Part shown: piece after piece, positions 5,497-9,428 of the stretch | Position numbering within the stretch: position 1 is the first letter of the stretch | How the letters are laid out: each line of letters opens with the position of its first letter | Source: Bacteroidota bacterium | GTDB taxonomy: Bacteria; Bacteroidota; Bacteroidia; Chitinophagales; LD1 | DNA length: 9,428 bases | Assembly: GCA_018267435.1 (NCBI GenBank) | Contig: JAFDYM010000136.1 | Location: 1 to 9,428 of the forward strand | Direction: 5' to 3' | The notes under the pieces: model-generated | Told to the model about the DNA's origin: nothing | Database searches by the model: none | The model's input: the letters and a program-made list of their open reading frames with translations, nothing else | Made by a program: the position numbers and the translations under genes

Positions 5497-8400
5497 TTAC
5501 TTCATGATAGTTACGGTACCAGTATAGATTTCTGGTGCATTATCGAAGTAAGTAACATTAACGGTGTAAACATAAGTATCGGTAGATAGTGCTTTGCCAT
5601 CTTTAGTACCATCCCATCCATTGGCACCGGTTATACCATTTGGCTGCGAAGGATTGTAATAAACCTTGCCACCCCAACGGTCGAAGATGGTTACTTCAAC
5701 ATGATCAGCACCAAGTATATCAAACTCAAACCTATCGTTCAAGCCATCGCCGTTAGGAGATATAGCTGTAGGGAAGAACCTCGATATCTCGTTCTGCACT
5801 ATTACTGTTACAGTATCCGATGCAGTACATGAGTCGCTATTCATTACCGTAACGGTAAACGTAGTAGTAGTACGTGGCTTAGCAAACGGCGCATTGCAGT
5901 TTTGTGTGCTATCGCAATCAACTATTACAGTATCAGGCGACCAGTAGTGCGCAATGATAGGGGTAGATGAGCTAGAGTTCGCCACCAACTGCGTTTGCAT
6001 ACCTGTCAATATAACTTGCTGTGTTACGTTCAGGTCTACGCTTATTTCTTCAGCCGATGTTACGCGGAATGTATCAGTACCTTGGCAACCGTTAGCATCG
6101 GTTACTACTATTACATAATCGCCAGGCAATAGTCCGCTGAACGAACCAGAGTTTTGACCTGAGCCATTCAACAAGTAAGTATAAGGAGGGAAACCGCCAG
6201 TAACAGCAGTGGTAACTATACCACTTGCTTGGTTGAAACACCTTGAGCCTTGTGCAGTAGCATCTACTACTAGGTCGGCAGGTGCAGTTATTTGTGCAGT
6301 TTCAGTTACTGTACAGCCTTTGTTATCGGTAACAGTTACATCATAAGTACCAGCCACCAATGTGCCTACGCTTATGCTAGTAGCACCAGTACTCCATGCA
6401 TAAGTATAAGGGGCACTTCCACCATTTACCATGGCAGTAGCTGAGCCGGTATTGCCGCCATTACATATCGGGTTCAACGATGCTATGTCTAAGCCAATTT
6501 CAGCACCTTCACCCACAGTGAACGTAGCTACTTTAGCACAGCTAGTAGCATCGGTTACGGTTACTGTATAAACGTTAGCAGGTACAGCATTTATATCTTC
6601 AGTAGTAGCGCTGTTGCTCCAATTAAAGGTATATGTAGGTGTACCACCAGTTACTGTAATATTTACTGCACCTGTGCTTGCACCAAAGCAAAGAGCATTG
6701 GTAACAACACCTGTTACAACAATTTCTGAAGGCTGTGTAATAACAAGGCTATCATAAGTAGTACAGCCATTTGAGTCGATAACCTGTACCGTGTACTTGC
6801 CAGCACCTAAGCCGTATACGGCTGAGTCGATATCGAAGGTATTCCATAAATAGCTGTAAGGAGTAGTGCCACCTGTAGGTACTGCAGCTACTTGTGCATC
6901 GTTAGCACCAAAGCAGGTTACGTTTGTACCAACTACGTTTACAGCAAGTTGCTGAGGCTCCAGTACAGGGTAAAGAGTACTTGCTTGGCAACCATTAGCA
7001 TCGGTAACTGTTACAAAATAGTTAGCACCTACTAGGCCGCCAATATCTTCGGTACTAGGGCCTGAAGACCAAGTAAACGAGTATGGCAAGGTACCACCAT
7101 AAGCTGTTATATCTATAAAGCCATCGGCAGCACCAAAGCAACTTACATTCTTAATAAAGCCTGAGGTTACCAGCGGTTGAGGTTCAACAAGCGTTGCTGA
7201 ATCAACACGGGTACAGCCTTTAGAGTCGGTAATTGTAACAATGTAAGTACCATTTCCTATACCAGTTATATCTTCAGTGGTAGCACCGTTGCTCCATGCA
7301 AATGTAAACGGTGTAGTACCACCGGCAGGTATAAGATCAATAGCGCCATCGGTAGCCATAAAACATGATGGATCGTCGGTAATAAAGTTTGCTGAAATTA
7401 CCGATGGGTTGATGATGGTTACTGAAGTAGTAGCCGAACATGCATTTGCATCGGTTACAGTTACTACATAAGTACCATTCTGCAAGTTAGAAAGGTCCTG
7501 TGTTATAGCACCGTTGCTCCAAGCATAGCTATATGGAGACGTACCGCCTGTAACGGTTAGGTCTATAGCGCCATCGTTACTATTAAAGCAAGATATACTT
7601 GTTACGTTGGTAGTAAGCACCAATGCTGCTGGCTCATTTATCAAGGCAGAGTCGCGGTGTGTGCAGCCATTAGCATCAGTAACTATAACATAGTACAAGC
7701 CGCCGTTCAAGCCGCTTATATCTTCACTAGCTTGGAAGTTGCTCCACAAGAATGTGTAAGGGGCAACACCACCACTAACGGTTAAATCGGCAGCACCACT
7801 TGCATCGCCGTTGCACAATACATTAGTAACAACTAATGACGAAGTAATAGCAGAAGGTTCGTTAACAATGAATGACTGCGTAAGCGTACAGCCATTAGCA
7901 TCGGTAACAGTTACATTGTATGGTCCGCCAGCTAAGCCATTCACATCTTCAGTTGTAGCACCGTTGCTCCACAAATAGCTGTAAGGGAACGCACCACCAA
8001 ATACGGTTACATCTATCGTACCGCTGTTGCCACCTGCACAGTTAACATTGGTAACTGTGGAAGTAAGCACCAAGGCCACAGGCTGAGTTAAGGTATAAGA
8101 ACCTGTAACACTGCAACCGTTAGCATCGGTAGCCGTAACTGTGTATGTACCAGCAGCCAGGTTAGTTAAGTCTTCAGTAGTAGCACCATTGCTCCATACA
8201 AAAGTAAATGTAGGTGTACCACCATTCAAGGTTATATCTATAGCCCCAGTTGTGGCACCATTGCAAAGTACGTTTGTAAGGTTTGCAGTAAGCGCTATGG
8301 CAGCAGGTTGGGTAATAACTACAGAATCGTTTTTAGTACAGCTATTGGCATCGGTAATTACCACATAGTAAGTACCAGCACCAAGACCTGTTAGATCTTG

Positions 8401-9428
8401 AGAAGTTTGGAAGTTGCTCCAGAAGTAAGTATACGGTGCAGTACCACCACTTACAGTTAAGTCGGCCGCACCAGTATTAGCACCGCTACATACTACGTTC
8501 GTAGCAAGTATAGATGATGTTATTGGTTGAGGATTTGTAACGTTGAATGATTGCGTTAACATACAGCCATTAGCATCAGTAACTGTTACTGAATAAGTAC
8601 CGCCTGTCAAGCCGTTTACATCCTCGGTGCTTGCACCGTTGCTCCATGCAAAGCTATATGGGAATACACCACCGTTTACGGTTATATCTACCCTACCCGT
8701 ATTACCACCAGCGCATAGCACATTTTGTACCGTGGCGTTAAGTACAATAGCTGTAGGTTGAGTAATAGTAAAGCTAGCCGAAGCAGTACAGTTGTTTGCA
8801 TCAGTCATACTTACACTATATGTACCAGCGGCTAAGCCAGTTACATCTTCGGTAGTAGCACCGTTGCTCCAGTTAAATGTATATACAGGTGCACCACCGT
8901 TTACAGTTAGGTCTATCGCACCTGTGCTTGCACCATTGCAAAGCACATTAGTAACGTTAGCCGTTAATGCTATTGCAGCAGGCTCGGTAATAGTTACCAC
9001 GTTTGTAGCCACACAACCTTTTGCATCGCGCACTTGTACGCTGTACACACCACCCGAAAGACCTGTTAAGTCTTCTGTAGTAGCACCGTTGCTCCACAAG
9101 AAACTGTAAGCAGCAGTACCGCCGTTTACAGTTAAATCTATAGCGCCACTTGCAGTACCATTGCATAATACGTTGGCAGAAGTAAATGAAGTGGTAAGCA
9201 ATGCAGGTTGGCTAAGTGCTTGAGATCCGTTTACAATGCAACCATTGGCATCGTTAACCGTTACACCATAAGCACCAGCCTGTAAGCCATATATATCTTC
9301 GCTAGTTGTACCGTTGCTCCAGTTAAAGTTATACGGAGGAATACCGCCATTAACTGTTATATCTATAGCCCCTGATGAATCGTTGAAACAGTTTAGGTTT
9401 TGGTATGAAGCTACACTTAAGAACAAAG
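5497..9428 (-). CDS. SprB-repeat surface protein with T9SS type B (CHU_C) domain, N-terminus outside window
   Basis: The C-terminal 1309 residues of a giant repeat protein. The frame is open to the last base, so the TTG at 9426 is not a start; the signal peptide and perhaps more repeats lie beyond. Numbering from that codon, residues 3-1128 are 15 tandem modules of 75 residues (the last 76) matching the SprB repeat: Cys at position 11, DLTVNGG, PYTFxWSNGATTEDxxGL, GTYxVTVTDANGC with a second Cys at 61. Residues 1129-1213 form a PKD/Ig-like segment (YWSPD, TTTTFTVTV, SDTVTVIV). Residues 1217-1309 are the type B T9SS sorting domain: FFPTAISPNGDGLNDRFEF, VTIFDRWGGKVYYN, GWDGTKDGK, TYVYTVNVTY. 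SprB of Flavobacterium johnsoniae is a gliding adhesin with this repeat type. An adhesin or surface-filament role is likely here, but gliding is not shown. A strong terminator follows. Confidence 0.92.
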   Translation of the reverse strand, partial: LFLSVASYQNLNCFNDSSGAIDITVNGGIPPYNFNWSNGTTSEDIYGLQAGAYGVTVNDANGCIVNGSQALSQPALLTTSFTSANVLCNGTASGAIDLTVNGGTAAYSFLWSNGATTEDLTGLSGGVYSVQVRDAKGCVATNVVTITEPAAIALTANVTNVLCNGASTGAIDLTVNGGAPVYTFNWSNGATTEDVTGLAAGTYSVSMTDANNCTASASFTITQPTAIVLNATVQNVLCAGGNTGRVDITVNGGVFPYSFAWSNGASTEDVNGLTGGTYSVTVTDANGCMLTQSFNVTNPQPITSSILATNVVCSGANTGAADLTVSGGTAPYTYFWSNFQTSQDLTGLGAGTYYVVITDANSCTKNDSVVITQPAAIALTANLTNVLCNGATTGAIDITLNGGTPTFTFVWSNGATTEDLTNLAAGTYTVTATDANGCSVTGSYTLTQPVALVLTSTVTNVNCAGGNSGTIDVTVFGGAFPYSYLWSNGATTEDVNGLAGGPYNVTVTDANGCTLTQSFIVNEPSAITSSLVVTNVLCNGDASGAADLTVSGGVAPYTFLWSNFQASEDISGLNGGLYYVIVTDANGCTHRDSALINEPAALVLTTNVTSISCFNSNDGAIDLTVTGGTSPYSYAWSNGAITQDLSNLQNGTYVVTVTDANACSATTSVTIINPSVISANFITDDPSCFMATDGAIDLIPAGGTTPFTFAWSNGATTEDITGIGNGTYIVTITDSKGCTRVDSATLVEPQPLVTSGFIKNVSCFGAADGFIDITAYGGTLPYSFTWSSGPSTEDIGGLVGANYFVTVTDANGCQASTLYPVLEPQQLAVNVVGTNVTCFGANDAQVAAVPTGGTTPYSYLWNTFDIDSAVYGLGAGKYTVQVIDSNGCTTYDSLVITQPSEIVVTGVVTNALCFGASTGAVNITVTGGTPTYTFNWSNSATTEDINAVPANVYTVTVTDATSCAKVATFTVGEGAEIGLDIASLNPICNGGNTGSATAMVNGGSAPYTYAWSTGATSISVGTLVAGTYDVTVTDNKGCTVTETAQITAPADLVVDATAQGSRCFNQASGIVTTAVTGGFPPYTYLLNGSGQNSGSFSGLLPGDYVIVVTDANGCQGTDTFRVTSAEEISVDLNVTQQVILTGMQTQLVANSSSSTPIIAHYWSPDTVIVDCDSTQNCNAPFAKPRTTTTFTVTVMNSDSCTASDTVTVIVQNEISRFFPTAISPNGDGLNDRFEFDILGADHVEVTIFDRWGGKVYYNPSQPNGITGANGWDGTKDGKALSTDTYVYTVNVTYFDNAPEIYTGTVTIMK
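6043..9420 (-). repeat. Tandem array of 15 in-frame 225-bp SprB modules
   Basis: Module boundaries on the minus strand, in protein order: M1 9196-9420, M2 8971-9195, M3 8746-8970, M4 8521-8745, M5 8296-8520, M6 8071-8295, M7 7846-8070, M8 7621-7845, M9 7396-7620, M10 7171-7395, M11 6946-7170, M12 6721-6945, M13 6496-6720, M14 6271-6495, M15 6043-6270 (228 bp). Fourteen are exactly 75 codons with no indels. All keep both cysteines, which suggests one disulfide per module. At DNA level GTAGCACCGTTGCTCCA (plus-strand reading) recurs at 7280, 7955, 8855 and 9080, all offsets exact multiples of 225. Confidence 0.93.
7621..8970 (-). repeat. Higher-order duplication: modules 3-4-5 and 6-7-8 (675 bp each)
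   Basis: By hand alignment, M3/M6 share 53 of 75 residues, M4/M7 53 of 75 and M5/M8 47 of 75. Adjacent M4/M5 share only 33 of 75. Diagnostic features repeat in register. M3 and M6 open ALTAN and carry NVLCNGA. M4 and M7 share CAGGN, FPYS, EDVNGL and LTQSF. M5 and M8 share TSS, GAADLTVSGG, WSNFQ and YYV. The simplest reading is a three-module block duplication followed by divergence. M9 opens like a further partial unit (VLTTNVT). Confidence 0.75.

Noticed and set aside
7277..9109. Plus-strand open frames at 7277-7471, 8141-8368 and 8792-9109 sharing the phrase VAPLLH
   Set aside because: They are antisense shadows of the repeated WSNGATTED coding sequence; their similarity to each other only reflects the module repeat.
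6043..9420. Regular direct repeats that could suggest a CRISPR array or satellite DNA
   Set aside because: The 225-bp period is far too long for CRISPR, there are no unique spacers, and the units encode in-frame SprB modules in a single open frame.
9424..9426. TTG as start codon of the SprB-repeat protein
   Set aside because: The frame continues to the window edge, no signal peptide follows, and the sequence enters directly at a module boundary, so this is an internal codon.

Overview
The window looks like a chromosomal segment of a Bacteroidota bacterium, probably in or near the Chitinophagales/Sphingobacteriales. Three things point there. Two proteins carry type IX secretion (T9SS) C-terminal sorting domains. 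One of them is built from SprB-type repeats. A promoter-like TAnnTTTG box and A-rich leaders without clear Shine-Dalgarno sequences also fit. I recognise no plasmid, phage, transposase, CRISPR, tRNA or rRNA signal. Most of the left half is ordinary metabolism and repair.

Layout. Bases 1-2216 (+) hold a collinear run: the 3' end of a type I DAHP synthase, then purM (AIR synthase) after an 80-bp TCGA-rich spacer, then a methylated-DNA-cysteine methyltransferase whose ATG directly abuts the purM stop. A 183-bp convergent spacer follows, with a 17-bp repeat and a small hairpin. Next is a DUF985/cupin_5 gene on the minus strand (2400-2912). A second copy of the same 17-bp repeat lies in its upstream region. 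Bases 3063-4298 (+) encode a secreted YHYH-domain protein with a type A T9SS domain. It converges on truA (4427-5323, minus) across a 128-bp spacer filled by nested inverted repeats, probably a bidirectional terminator.

The right 40% (5497 to the window end, minus) is one open gene whose N-terminus lies beyond the window. It shows at least 15 tandem SprB-type modules of almost exactly 75 residues (225 bp), then a PKD/Ig-like segment and a type B (gliding-motility-associated, CHU_C) T9SS domain. A strong intrinsic terminator follows its stop and separates it from truA, which has its own promoter-like box. The two secreted proteins presumably depend on the same T9SS but carry different classes of sorting signal.

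No clearly undescribed system was found. The most interesting structure is inside the repeat gene. Modules 3-5 and 6-8 form a three-module (675-bp) higher-order duplication, the outer modules are homogenised, and the modules nearest the cell-anchoring end are increasingly diverged. Secondary points are the intergenic repeat families and the altered signature motifs of the YHYH protein.
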